Origin: an uncultured Pseudomonadota bacterium
GTDB lineage: Bacteria > Myxococcota_A > UBA796 > SXON01
Direction: 5' to 3'
Assembly: GCA_903900265.1 (NCBI GenBank)
Contig: CAIUMM010000023.1
Coordinates: forward strand, 1-64,000
DNA length: 64,000 bases
Shown here: piece after piece, positions 53,015 to 61,709 of the stretch
Layout: every line of letters begins with the position of its first letter
Numbering within the stretch: the stretch's first letter is position 1
Notes under the pieces: generated by a model
What the model was told of the DNA's origin: nothing
The model's database searches: none
The model's input: the letters and a program-made list of their open reading frames with translations, nothing else
Program-made: the position numbers and the translations under genes

Positions 53015-53072
53015 GGTGTCAGGTTGTTACCATTACACTTTCTCTAAACTGTAATGGTAACAACCTGACACC
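53015..53072. repeat. Palindromic REP-like element, copy 2
   Basis: Arms 53015-53041 and 53046-53072 pair at 26 of 27 positions around a 4-base loop. It is the same sequence as the copy at 43950 apart from single-base changes and the loop. It lies directly between the dikinase-like gene and the 5' end of a lipoprotein gene. Confidence 0.85.
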
Positions 53073-53118
53073 CAAGCTCCCTCAGCCCTCCCGCATCGTC
53101 GCGGCCGCGCTCCTCGCC

Positions 53119-53421
53119 TTGTCTGCGGGTTGTCAGCCCGCGCTCTCGTGCCGGGAGCCCAGCGTAGACTCCTTCACCGCGGAGGGCGTCCCCGACGCGC
53201 TGTGCGACGTGACCTTCGACGCCTGCGAAGATGGAAGCTTCATCGGCGTAAACTGCACAAACTCGACCTTCGAAGGCGACTATCACTGCACCTGGTACCG
53301 CACCGTGGACCTGCGCTACGACACCGGCACCTTCGACTCCCCCGACTTTTGCGTCGTCGATACGGACTCGATGACCGAGCAGCTTGGCAAGGCCGCGCAC
53401 CTCCATCTCAAGGTGGAGTAG
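53119..53421 (+). CDS. Small lipoprotein with no canonical start codon (probably 5'-disrupted)
   Basis: A cysteine-rich lipoprotein-like frame. From about 53092 the codons read RIVAAALLALSAGCQP, a normal lipoprotein signal, but no ATG, GTG or TTG precedes it in frame before the palindrome at 53015-53072. The first start-type codon, TTG 53119, falls inside the signal and would leave only a five-residue lead. The mature part has CREPSVDSF, LCDVTFDACED, CTNSTFEGDYHCTWY and DFCVV. The palindrome may have replaced the start, making it a pseudogene. Confidence 0.55.
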   Translation: MSAGCQPALSCREPSVDSFTAEGVPDALCDVTFDACEDGSFIGVNCTNSTFEGDYHCTWYRTVDLRYDTGTFDSPDFCVVDTDSMTEQLGKAAHLHLKVE

Positions 53422-53431
53422 AGGTCACGCC

Positions 53432-54550
53432 ATGTCTCGCCAGCATCGCGCTCTTTGGCTCCACGCCGTCGCGGGATCGCTCGCGCTTGGTCTGGCGTGC
53501 GCACCGACGGACGCCGCCGCGGGCACCCTGCGCGGCCCAGACGCACAACCCATCGGCGACCTCGACGGCGCCACGCTCTTTGCCCCCGCGCCCGTCCCGT
53601 GGGCGGCGCCGCTCAGTGATGCCACGGCCTTAGGACGCGTCGCCGCGGACACCCTCCGCTACCTGAACGCCGCTGCGCCGGAGCCGACGATGTCGGGCTC
53701 GCTGCTTCACGACGTCGGGATCACGCCCGAAGCCCAGCGCGCGACCCTCGATTGGGTGGCGCGCACCGCAGCGACCGACCCCGCGCGACTGTCCGATCCT
53801 GCGACGCTCGCGCGGTGCCTGACCCCGTACCGCTGGACCCCGGACGCCGGCCGAAAGCAAGTACGGTTGACGCGCTACCTCGTCTACGATGTGCCCGGCA
53901 GCGCCGTCCCCACCGATGCGCAGGACTTTGCGCTCTGGGCTCCGCCGAACGACGAAGCCGGGCTCACGCCTGTCGCGGCGCTCGCCCAAAAAGACGCGCT
54001 GCTGCGCTTTCGCTACACGCGTCAGGACGTCGCGGCCGGGGTCTACAAGGCAGGCGGTGCCTCAGCCGGCGCAGCGGAGCCGCTGGTGTGGCTGACCCAC
54101 GCTCAGCATGAACAGGCGCTATTGCAAGGGACCATCTCGGTGACCCTACCCGACCACACGCGCCACCTGTACAACGTCGAGCGCAACAACGGCATGCCCT
54201 ACGATCGCAGCTTGCGCGACACCACCATGCAGCGTCGCTACTGGTACTTCAAAGAGGTGCCCGCCGTCGGCGGCTGGGGAGAAGCGCCGACGCCCAAGAT
54301 CAGGCTGGAGCCGTTCGTCGCGGTGGCCGGTGACGTCTACAACGTTGGATTAGGCGCGCTGCTGCTGCTCAAGAGCGCCGATGGTCTACGCCTGACCGTG
54401 CTGGCCGACACCGGCGGCGCCTTCCAACCCAACCTGCACCAGCTGGACCTGTACAGCGGTGTTTTTCCCGACGCGGCCATGTTCCAGCGCGCCACAGCGG
54501 CGATCGGCGACAACGCGGACGTCTGGGCGCTGGTGTACAACGGCTGCTGA
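53432..54550 (+). CDS. Exported 3D-domain protein, MltA-like lytic transglycosylase candidate
   Basis: A 372-residue exported protein with a signal peptide whose end LGLACAPTDAAAG could be read as a lipobox. The C-terminal region (GALLLLKSADGLRLTVLADT followed by GGAFQPNLHQLDLYSGVFPD) resembles the MltA 3D domain, including the conserved Asp in ADTGG. Upstream, residues ~80-250 would correspond to the MltA domain (LTPYRWTPDAGRKQVRLTRY). It would cleave peptidoglycan glycan strands. The match to the whole family is weak and needs a profile search. ATG 53432 follows AGGTCACGCC. Confidence 0.55.
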   Translation: MSRQHRALWLHAVAGSLALGLACAPTDAAAGTLRGPDAQPIGDLDGATLFAPAPVPWAAPLSDATALGRVAADTLRYLNAAAPEPTMSGSLLHDVGITPEAQRATLDWVARTAATDPARLSDPATLARCLTPYRWTPDAGRKQVRLTRYLVYDVPGSAVPTDAQDFALWAPPNDEAGLTPVAALAQKDALLRFRYTRQDVAAGVYKAGGASAGAAEPLVWLTHAQHEQALLQGTISVTLPDHTRHLYNVERNNGMPYDRSLRDTTMQRRYWYFKEVPAVGGWGEAPTPKIRLEPFVAVAGDVYNVGLGALLLLKSADGLRLTVLADTGGAFQPNLHQLDLYSGVFPDAAMFQRATAAIGDNADVWALVYNGC

Positions 54551-54566
54551 GCGGGTAGCTTGCAGA

Positions 54567-55475
54567 ATGAACCTCGCTCACGCCGTCGGATCCCTCAAAC
54601 ACGCGTGCTCCAACTGCGGCGGAAGCTGCCACGGCGTGCGCGTCCGGCTGATCTCCGCCGAAGAAGACACCCGAATTCGAACGCTGGGCGCCGAGCTTGG
54701 CGTGACCGACCCGGTGACGGAGGGGCGCTTGCGCTTTGAGCAAGGGCGCTGCGTGTTCCTCGACGCAGGGGGCTGTCAGCTCCACGCGCGCTACGGCGCA
54801 GCCGCCAAGCCCACGATCTGCCGTCAGTACCCGCTCGTCGTCACCGACACCGGAAAAGGGCAGCGCGTCGGCATCGACCCCGGGTGCTACAGCGCTTGGG
54901 CCAGTCGCCACACCGCCGCAGCAGTGCCGCTCTCCGGCGCGCTCGCCCACTCGGTCCCGCTCGACGAGCGAGCCGAGCGCAACGAAGGCGCGGTGATGGC
55001 AGTGCTTACGCAGCCCGGTCAGACGCTGTCAGGCGCGCTGCAGACGCTGATCGGTCAGCCCGCGGACGCCTTCGCCGGACGCTGGATCCAGCGCCTCCAA
55101 GCCTCCCAGCTGGACGAGCTGCTCCTGCGCCCGGAGACGGGTCGCGCGGTGCGCGACGCGCTCTCGCCGACGATTACGCAGATTCAGCAGTTGGATCCCG
55201 CTCATCCGCCGCAGCTCCAATTGGCGCCCGAACAGGATCAATGGGCGGTCGAGGTCGCTGCGCGCATGGTGGGGCTGCGGCTCGCCCCGACGATGCCGGT
55301 GGTGCAAGCCGTCGCGCTGCTCGCCTTGGGCGGCGCGCTCGCAGTCTCCTGGACCGACCCGCGTCCTGAGCCCTTCGGGAAGGCGCTGGCCGGCTGGGCG
55401 CGGGCGATGCGGGCGCCGATCTTCTGGCAAGCGATCCTGCCGGGCCCGGAGGCCATCGTCGCCTTAGTCGGCTGA
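54567..55475 (+). CDS. YkgJ-family cysteine-cluster protein
   Basis: A 302-residue protein. The N-terminal third carries the YkgJ/FliB metal-binding cysteine pattern: Cys14, 17 and 21 (CSNCGGSC), Cys62 (GRCVFL), Cys70 (GGCQLH), Cys85 (KPTICRQYP) and Cys107 (DPGCYSAW). This family binds a zinc or iron site of uncertain function; some members resemble flagellin lysine methylase. The C-terminal part is helical and unrecognised. It follows the MltA-like gene by 16 bp. Its TGA is the first of several in-frame stops inside a 9-bp repeat. Confidence 0.8.
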   Translation: MNLAHAVGSLKHACSNCGGSCHGVRVRLISAEEDTRIRTLGAELGVTDPVTEGRLRFEQGRCVFLDAGGCQLHARYGAAAKPTICRQYPLVVTDTGKGQRVGIDPGCYSAWASRHTAAAVPLSGALAHSVPLDERAERNEGAVMAVLTQPGQTLSGALQTLIGQPADAFAGRWIQRLQASQLDELLLRPETGRAVRDALSPTITQIQQLDPAHPPQLQLAPEQDQWAVEVAARMVGLRLAPTMPVVQAVALLALGGALAVSWTDPRPEPFGKALAGWARAMRAPIFWQAILPGPEAIVALVG

Positions 55476-55533
55476 ACCCGCTGAACCCGCTGAACCCGCT
55501 GAACCCGCTGAACCGGCCGAACCGGCCGAACCG
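55471..55533. repeat. Seven-copy 9-bp tandem repeat spanning a stop codon
   Basis: GCTGAACCC is repeated, the last copies changing to GCTGAACCG and GCCGAACCG. It starts within the last codons of the cysteine-cluster gene; each early unit presents another TGA in that gene's frame. Confidence 0.95.
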
Positions 55534-55578
55534 GGGACCGCAGCGGCGGGTTACCAGCGCCGCCTCTTGGAGCCTCCG

Positions 55579-56190
55579 ATGGAAGTACACGCGTTCCTGA
55601 CCCGCGTCCTGAAGCACGCGCCCTCCTCTCCGCCTGCAAAGTTCGAGCTCTTCCACTGGGCTCACGGCGGCAGGCCAACCGAAGAAGCCTTCGGCATCCT
55701 CGCGATCCCAGGGCTTGACCCGCAAAAAGCCATCGACGCGGTGATGGACGTCGACCACTACACCGGAAACGTCGAGCACGTCGCAGCCTGCCGCTCCATC
55801 AAGGACGCCCGTTACCCCACCACCGGAGCGTCGACGGACGCCGTGCGCTTCTACCAGCGCGTGGACGTGCCGCTGCTGGGCGCCATCCACCACGAGCTGG
55901 TGATCCAGCGGCTCGGCAGCCATCAGGGCTTCCTCGTCGCCGGCTGGGACATCCTCGCGCCGGAGACCAACACGCTCAGCGCCAAAGAGGGCTACCGAAG
56001 CGACTATAGCCATGGCGTCTGGCTCGCCGCTCCCGGGATGCTGGGCTACGCCTTCGGCTCTGCGCCCAAGCGCGACGACGTCGGCTTCTTGAAGTGGAAG
56101 GCGCTGACCTCAGGCGCGGACGCGGCGGCCGGTCGGGTGCTGCGCGCCAACATCGAAGGCATGGCGCGCTGGTCGAACAAGCGCGCATAG
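55579..56190 (+). CDS. SRPBCC/START-like hypothetical protein
   Basis: A 203-residue cytosolic protein with an alternating helix/strand layout (AIDAVMDVDHYTGNVEHVAA, VRFYQRVDVPLLGAIHHELV, GFLVAGWDILAPE) resembling the helix-grip fold of SRPBCC lipid-binding proteins. This is a fold-level impression; the ligand is unknown. GGAG six bases upstream supports ATG 55579 over an in-frame TTG at 55567. It is convergent with the GNAT gene. Confidence 0.6.
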   Translation: MEVHAFLTRVLKHAPSSPPAKFELFHWAHGGRPTEEAFGILAIPGLDPQKAIDAVMDVDHYTGNVEHVAACRSIKDARYPTTGASTDAVRFYQRVDVPLLGAIHHELVIQRLGSHQGFLVAGWDILAPETNTLSAKEGYRSDYSHGVWLAAPGMLGYAFGSAPKRDDVGFLKWKALTSGADAAAGRVLRANIEGMARWSNKRA

Positions 56191-56216
56191 GACCACCTCC
56201 GAGGCGCGAGGGCCGT

Positions 56217-57350
56217 TCAGGTCGCCTTGCGCCGGTAGCTCGTCGTTTTCGGCGTCCACTCGGGATCTTTGTCGCGCGTCTGGTACACGTACCGCTGACG
56301 GGCTTCGAGATCCTCGGCCAGACGTGCGAGCTCGTCCTCAAGAAAGCGCGGACTCTTTACCTTTTCGGCGATTCCGCTCTGCAGGTACGCGAGCGTGTCG
56401 GGCTCGCCGGCGTAGTACTTGGTGAACGCGGTGTACCGGAACAACGGGCGTAGGCGGTGGAGATCCCGCGGGCCCGAAGGAAGCGGCAGCAGCTCGATCT
56501 GCCCGCGGGCCTCGCGCGTGTTCAACTTCTGCAACACCGATTGCAGGCCGTGCACGAGGTTCTCCGGCAAGCAGTGGGTGGCAAAATCGTCGTACAACAA
56601 GCGGATCACCGCGCGCGCCTCTTCGGTAGGCAGCACCGCTTGACGCTCGCGCCCCATACGCCGCAGCAGCATCATGTACGGCACGGGCTGGTTCCCCGTG
56701 GCCTTGATGATGTCCGGGTCGCGAAAATCGGGCTGCCGATACGGGAAATAGCGCGGGTTCACCGCGTCGAAGCCGCCGCGCCCGTAAAACAAGATCCGCT
56801 GCAAGGAGATCGGGTCTTCGGGCGAGAAGTACTCCATCTCCGCGGCCAGATCGATCTTCATGCCGAAGTAGCGACCGGGCTGGTCGGGCGCGGGCAGCTT
56901 GATCTTGCCCATCGCGTTCAGGTCAGCGAGGTATTGAACCGCCAGCTCCACCGCCGCGATGCGCAGCCAGTAGGAGAGCACCGTGCCGCGCGCCTCAGGC
57001 TTCATGACGATGTGCGAGAGAAAAACCACCATCAGGTCGGGATCGTAGCTTTGGTTCATCAGCAGCACGCCGTCGCGCGCGCCGAGAATCTCGCCCTTGT
57101 CGTCCTTCGCGACCAGCAGGAAGTACCGCATGAACGTGCCCGCCGAAGTGGGCTCGTAGGGATCCTCCAACAGGAAGCTCTTTACAGCTTCGAGGCGCTC
57201 CATACCGCCGTGCGGTCCGAATTCATCCCACAACAACTGGTACGCAGCGAGAAAGTCCGGATGGCTCGGAAAACCGATGGACCAGACTTGAAAGTTGCGC
57301 GTTTCACGCTCAATCATCTCTACCAGGTCCTGCTGGTACAGATCCTTCAT
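56217..57350 (-). CDS. GNAT acetyltransferase-like protein related to the fusion N-terminus
   Basis: A 377-residue soluble protein. FLSHIVMKPEARGTVLSYWL corresponds to GNAT motif A, and GRGGFDAVNPRYFPYRQPDF to motif B. The latter matches SKVGFRAVTPEAVPYFQPDF of the fusion protein at 44139 (shared GF-AV-P-PY-QPDF), so the two acetyltransferase domains are homologous. The C-terminal ~120 residues are helical and charged. ATG 57350 (MKDLYQQDLV) is used; a GTG at 57401 extends the frame. It is divergent from the PuuB-like oxidase gene. Confidence 0.7.
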   Translation of the reverse strand: MKDLYQQDLVEMIERETRNFQVWSIGFPSHPDFLAAYQLLWDEFGPHGGMERLEAVKSFLLEDPYEPTSAGTFMRYFLLVAKDDKGEILGARDGVLLMNQSYDPDLMVVFLSHIVMKPEARGTVLSYWLRIAAVELAVQYLADLNAMGKIKLPAPDQPGRYFGMKIDLAAEMEYFSPEDPISLQRILFYGRGGFDAVNPRYFPYRQPDFRDPDIIKATGNQPVPYMMLLRRMGRERQAVLPTEEARAVIRLLYDDFATHCLPENLVHGLQSVLQKLNTREARGQIELLPLPSGPRDLHRLRPLFRYTAFTKYYAGEPDTLAYLQSGIAEKVKSPRFLEDELARLAEDLEARQRYVYQTRDKDPEWTPKTTSYRRKAT

Positions 57351-57458
57351 GCACAAACGGACGCGGCGGGTATCAGGCAAGCAGCACGATTGGATGAACA
57401 CCGAGTATAGCCTACGCGCAGGCCCGACTCGCGTGCGCGGGCCGGAATAGCAGACGAA

Positions 57459-58799
57459 ATGCCCCTACGCGCCATCGATGAGAACCGCTCGCTCTGGGCC
57501 GAGACCGCTGCCCCTCGAGATCCCTGCGCTGCGCTTTCGGGCGACCGCACCGCCGACATCGTCATCATCGGCGGCGGCTTTACGGGGATGAGCACCGCGT
57601 ACCACATGGCAACGCGCTTCCCGGATCGGAAGATCATCCTTCTTGAAGCACGGAAGATCGGAAATGGTGGCAGCGGGCGAAACGGCGGGTTGATGCTCAA
57701 CTGGGTCAACGGCGTAGAGCCGGGAGACCCGCTGCGCGCCAAAGCGATCTACGACGCGACCCGCGAAGGCATCGACGGCATCGCGCAGATCATCGACACC
57801 CACAAGCTCGACGTACGTTGGCGCAGAACGGGGTCGATGAACGTTCACACCCGCGCGCGCGGCGCGGAAGAGGCCGCAGCGGAGGTGGAAGCGTTGAACG
57901 CGGTGGGCGTGCCGCTGCAATTTCTCGACGGCAAAGCCCTCAGCGCCCAGCTCCAGCTGCAAGGCGCGGTCGGGGCGGTGCTGGACCCCACCGCCGGACA
58001 CCTCGACGGCATCAGCTTTCTGAACGCGCTGCTCCCGGTGGTGCTCGGGCTGGGGGTCACCGTGCACGAAAACTCCCCGGTGGTCGCGATCGAAGAGGGT
58101 GCGCGCTGCGTGGTGCGCACCGCCGCAGGCTCGGTCACCGCCGCGACGCTCGTGCTCGCGACCAACGCCTACACCCCCGCCCTCGGCTACTTCCGCGACC
58201 GGATCATGCCATTACACGCGCACGTCGTCGCCACAGCGCCGCTCGCCCGCACGGAATGGGCGGCGCACGGTTGGGGCCCGGCGGTCTCCGGCTTTGACGA
58301 CGACCTGGACCGCGTCTCGTATGGCTGCATGAGCACCGACGGCCAGCTGGTGTTCGGCGGCGGCGTGAACGGCGCCTACGGCTACCATTTTGGCGGTAGC
58401 CCTGCATTTACCGGAACTGCGGACTTTGAATCGGTGGAGCGGCGCCTGCACGCCTATCTACCCGAAGCCGCAAAAACGCCCATCACCCATCGCTGGACCG
58501 GTCCGGTCGCGCTGACCTGGAACCGCATCTGCGCGATGGGGGTGCGCGGCGCGCATCGCAACGTCTACTACGCCTTGGGCTACGCCGGTCACGGCGTCAC
58601 CCTCGCGAACCTCGCCGGTCGGGTGCTCACCGACGCCTACAGCGACGCTGACGAGCGCTGGCGGGGCCTGCCATTTTATGACGGACACGAGCCTACGCGG
58701 ATGGCCTGGATCCCACCCGAGCCGCTGCGCTGGGTGGGGTACCACGTGATGACGCGGCTGACCGGAAAGTCCCCGCGCAAGCGCGGGGTTCGAAGCTGA
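57459..58799 (+). CDS. FAD-dependent amine oxidase, PuuB/OrdL-like (DAO family)
   Basis: A 446-residue DAO-family flavoprotein. The N-terminal dinucleotide motif is ADIVIIGGGFTGMSTAYHM. ARKIGNGGSGRNGGLMLNWV is the diagnostic stretch of gamma-glutamylputrescine and related amine oxidases. A second FAD contact is YYALGYAGHGVTLANLAG near the end. It would oxidise a primary or secondary amine to an aldehyde or imine with H2O2 release. It is convergent with potD (3 bp between stop codons), which strengthens a polyamine role. Confidence 0.8.
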   Translation: MPLRAIDENRSLWAETAAPRDPCAALSGDRTADIVIIGGGFTGMSTAYHMATRFPDRKIILLEARKIGNGGSGRNGGLMLNWVNGVEPGDPLRAKAIYDATREGIDGIAQIIDTHKLDVRWRRTGSMNVHTRARGAEEAAAEVEALNAVGVPLQFLDGKALSAQLQLQGAVGAVLDPTAGHLDGISFLNALLPVVLGLGVTVHENSPVVAIEEGARCVVRTAAGSVTAATLVLATNAYTPALGYFRDRIMPLHAHVVATAPLARTEWAAHGWGPAVSGFDDDLDRVSYGCMSTDGQLVFGGGVNGAYGYHFGGSPAFTGTADFESVERRLHAYLPEAAKTPITHRWTGPVALTWNRICAMGVRGAHRNVYYALGYAGHGVTLANLAGRVLTDAYSDADERWRGLPFYDGHEPTRMAWIPPEPLRWVGYHVMTRLTGKSPRKRGVRS

Positions 58800-58802
58800 T
58801 AA

Positions 58803-59987
58803 TCAGCCGGACTTGATCTCGGTCCAGATCTGATCCCACGCCGAGTTGCCGGCGCCGAGGTCGTTCTGGTACTCGAGGATCTTCATCTGCTCGTCGGTGG
58901 GGTACGCGACAGGCTTGGCGATCTTGGCCATCGCGGCGTTGTTGGGGGTGCCGTAGCCGGTGTACGCGGAGATCGACGCACCGACCTCAGGACGCAGCAC
59001 GTAGTTCAGGAACTCGTGCGCTGCGCGGACGTTTTTCGCGCCCTTGGGGATCATCATCGCGTCGCACCAGATCGAGCCGCCTTCTTTGGGCAACGCCCAT
59101 TCAATCTGGTCGTTCTCGGCCTTGGCCTGCATGGTGTCGCCATTCCAGAGCTCCGCCGCCCACACATCGCCCGCGATGAGCTGGGCCTTGACCGGCGCGG
59201 AGATGAAGGACTTGAGATTGGCTTTTGCTGCGGTCGCGTCGGCTTTTGCAGCCGCGAGCTCAGCAGGGTCCACCGAGTTCAAGGACTTGCCGCGGAACTT
59301 CAACCACGCGCCGATCACATCGCGCATGTCGTCCATCATCGTCAGCTTGCCCTTGTAGGCGCTGTCGAGGAACAACCCCCAACTGTCAGGCGCGGTCGGG
59401 AATTTGTCCTTGCGGTACGCGATCCCGGTCATGCCCCACTGCCAAGGGACGGTGTAGTCGGCTTCCGGATCGTACGCCGTCTTCTGGAACAGCGGCGCCA
59501 GGTTCGAAGCGTTCGCGAGGTACTTCTTGTTGACCTTCTGCACGAGATCCAGCGCGCGCAGCACGGTCACCGCGTAGCCGCTCGGGCACACCAGATCGTA
59601 GCCGCCGGCGCCCGCCTGCAGCTTGGCGATCATCTCTTCGTTGGACTCGTACATGTCGTACGTGACCTTGCAGTTGAACTCCTTTTCGAAGTTCGCGACG
59701 GTGTCCTCCGCGATGTAGTCGGACCAGTTGTAGATGTGCAGCTCGGCTTCGATCGGGCCCAGCTCGACCTCGGGCGCAGGTCCAGCGGCAGGACCGGAAG
59801 GAGCCGCCGGGGGCGGCGCGGCGGGTTGCTCGCCACCGGAACACGCCTCGAGCACGGCGCCGATGGTGCCGATGCTGACGCCGATCCCGATGGACTGAAG
59901 AATGAAATTCCGGCGATCCAAGCGACCGGTGAGCAGGCCGTCTACGAGCTCAATCGCTTTTTTATCGGTGGACGATTCGTTGGACAA
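58803..59987 (-). CDS. potD: Spermidine/putrescine ABC transporter substrate-binding lipoprotein
   Basis: A 394-residue PotD-family binding protein. The N-terminus has a twin-arginine-like motif (LDRRNFILQS) and a lipobox LEAC, so it is possibly a Tat-exported lipoprotein. The mature part begins with a Pro/Ala linker and contains LHIYNWSDYIAEDTVANFEK, the conserved opening of PotD-type proteins, then GGYDLVCPSGYAVTVL and AAHEFLNYVLRP. It captures polyamines for PotABC. It is the last gene of the potABCD operon, 49 bp after potC. Confidence 0.9.
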   Translation of the reverse strand: MSNESSTDKKAIELVDGLLTGRLDRRNFILQSIGIGVSIGTIGAVLEACSGGEQPAAPPPAAPSGPAAGPAPEVELGPIEAELHIYNWSDYIAEDTVANFEKEFNCKVTYDMYESNEEMIAKLQAGAGGYDLVCPSGYAVTVLRALDLVQKVNKKYLANASNLAPLFQKTAYDPEADYTVPWQWGMTGIAYRKDKFPTAPDSWGLFLDSAYKGKLTMMDDMRDVIGAWLKFRGKSLNSVDPAELAAAKADATAAKANLKSFISAPVKAQLIAGDVWAAELWNGDTMQAKAENDQIEWALPKEGGSIWCDAMMIPKGAKNVRAAHEFLNYVLRPEVGASISAYTGYGTPNNAAMAKIAKPVAYPTDEQMKILEYQNDLGAGNSAWDQIWTEIKSG

Positions 59988-60036
59988 AGCAGACTCCGTG
60001 GGGCGTGCCGCCCCGGTGGGTGTTTCCGAGTTCGGA

Positions 60037-60825
60037 TCAGTGGGTAGAGAGGGGCTTATCTTTGCTCAGGCGGTCCGACGCCCAGATCAGCAGCGCGGTG
60101 ACCACGAGGATGAGCGTGCTGATCGCGTTGATGGACGGCTCGATGTTCTTACGCACCATGCTGTAGACCACGATGGGCAGGGTGCTGGAGCCGGGCCCCG
60201 AGACCAGCGACGTGATCACAAAGTCATCAAAAGACATGGTGAACGCCAACAGTGCGCCGGAGAGGATCCCCGGCCACAGTTGCGGCACGGTCACCTTCCA
60301 GAAGGCCGTGAACTCGTCGGCCCCGAGGATCATCGCCGCTTCTTCAAGGTTGCGATCCATGCCCTCCAGGCGCGAGCGCACCACAATCGTGACGAACGAT
60401 ATGTTGAACGCCACGTGGGCGATGACGATCGCGGTGATTCCCAGCGAGATCTTCAGAAATACGAACAAGATCAGCAGCGAAATGCCGACGACGATCTCAG
60501 GCGTGACGACCGGGACGTACAGCAGCGACTCGAGGAACGCGCGACCGCTGAACCGATGCCGAGCCAGTCCCAGCGCGAGCATCGTCCCGATCAACGTCGC
60601 GATGAACGTGGACGCGAGGCCCACCTCGACGCTCACCTTCAGGGCGGCGAGGATGTCGTCGCGCTCCAACAGTCGTTTGTACCACTCGAGGGTGAACCCG
60701 CTCCAGGTCACCGCGAACTTGGAGTCGTTGAACGAAAAGGCGACGAGCACCAACAGCGGCGCGTGCAGGAAAAAATAGACCGCGCCGGCGACCGCCACCA
60801 GCCATTTGGGAAGCTTCTGACCCAT
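60037..60825 (-). CDS. potC: Polyamine ABC transporter permease PotC
   Basis: A 262-residue inner-membrane permease with six helices. The EAA loop is EEAAMILGADEFTAFWKVTV. FSFNDSKFAVTWSGFTLEWY is the typical first periplasmic segment of PotC. ATG 60825 overlaps the potB stop as TGATG; the upstream in-frame extension is antisense-like and rejected. It forms a permease dimer with PotB. Confidence 0.92.
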   Translation of the reverse strand: MGQKLPKWLVAVAGAVYFFLHAPLLVLVAFSFNDSKFAVTWSGFTLEWYKRLLERDDILAALKVSVEVGLASTFIATLIGTMLALGLARHRFSGRAFLESLLYVPVVTPEIVVGISLLILFVFLKISLGITAIVIAHVAFNISFVTIVVRSRLEGMDRNLEEAAMILGADEFTAFWKVTVPQLWPGILSGALLAFTMSFDDFVITSLVSGPGSSTLPIVVYSMVRKNIEPSINAISTLILVVTALLIWASDRLSKDKPLSTH

Positions 60826-61709
60826 CACAGCCCCCCAGGGAGCGCGTCGTCCCGCGTTCGTAGGTAGCCAAACACCGCGGCGAGCACCACGCCCATGACG
60901 ACGAAGGACACCGCAGAGCCGAACGGCCAATTTCGTGCGGTGGTGAACTGATTTTGCACGAGGTTGCCGATCATCATCTGCTTGGCCCCACCGAGCAGAT
61001 CGCTGGTCAGGTACGAACCCAGCGCCGGGATGAACACCAGCAGGCTCCCGGCGACCACGCCGGGCATCGACAACGGGAGCACCACCTTCGTAAAGCGCGC
61101 AAATGGACGCGCGCCGAGCACCTCTGCCGCTTCCAGCAAGCTGGGGTCGAGCTTTTCGAGCGACGCGTAGATCGGGAGCACCATGAAGGGCAAGAACCCG
61201 TATACGAGGCCCGCCATCACCGCGCCGGGCGTATTCAGCATCTGAAACGGCTCCGTGATCAGTCCCATGTGAATCAGCGCCGTGTTGATCAGGCCGGTGT
61301 CCCGCATCAGGAAGATCATCGCGAAGGTGCGTACCAAGAAGCTGGTCCAGAACGGCAAGACCACGAGGAACGTCAGAAAGTTCTTCCAAGGCCCGCTACG
61401 GGCGATGACGTACGCGACCGGGTAGCCCATGCCGAGGCAGACCACCGTGCAGACCACCGCGTACACCACAGTGCGCAGCAAGATCGTAAGGTATAAGCTA
61501 TCGAAGAAGCGCGCGTAATGCTCGAGCGTGAAGCCGGACTCTACGCCGCCGTAGATACCGCGCGGCATAAAGCTGTAGGACAGCATGAAGACCAGCGGCA
61601 CGAGAAAGAACACCAACAACCAAAGCGTGCCCGGCGCCATCAAGGCCCAAGCCCGCGCCGAAGGGCGCTGGGACGACCACCGCAGCCATGCGAGGCGGAG
61701 GCCGCTCAT
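60825..61709 (-). CDS. potB: Polyamine ABC transporter permease PotB
   Basis: A 294-residue permease with six membrane helices. Typical PotB elements are FFLVPLVFMLSYSF near the start and the EAA loop LLEAAEVLGARPFARFTKVV. LVVLPFWTSFLVRTFAMIFL is highly characteristic. It overlaps potA by 4 bp (ATGA) and potC by one base, a tightly packed operon. Confidence 0.92.
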   Translation of the reverse strand: MSGLRLAWLRWSSQRPSARAWALMAPGTLWLLVFFLVPLVFMLSYSFMPRGIYGGVESGFTLEHYARFFDSLYLTILLRTVVYAVVCTVVCLGMGYPVAYVIARSGPWKNFLTFLVVLPFWTSFLVRTFAMIFLMRDTGLINTALIHMGLITEPFQMLNTPGAVMAGLVYGFLPFMVLPIYASLEKLDPSLLEAAEVLGARPFARFTKVVLPLSMPGVVAGSLLVFIPALGSYLTSDLLGGAKQMMIGNLVQNQFTTARNWPFGSAVSFVVMGVVLAAVFGYLRTRDDALPGGL

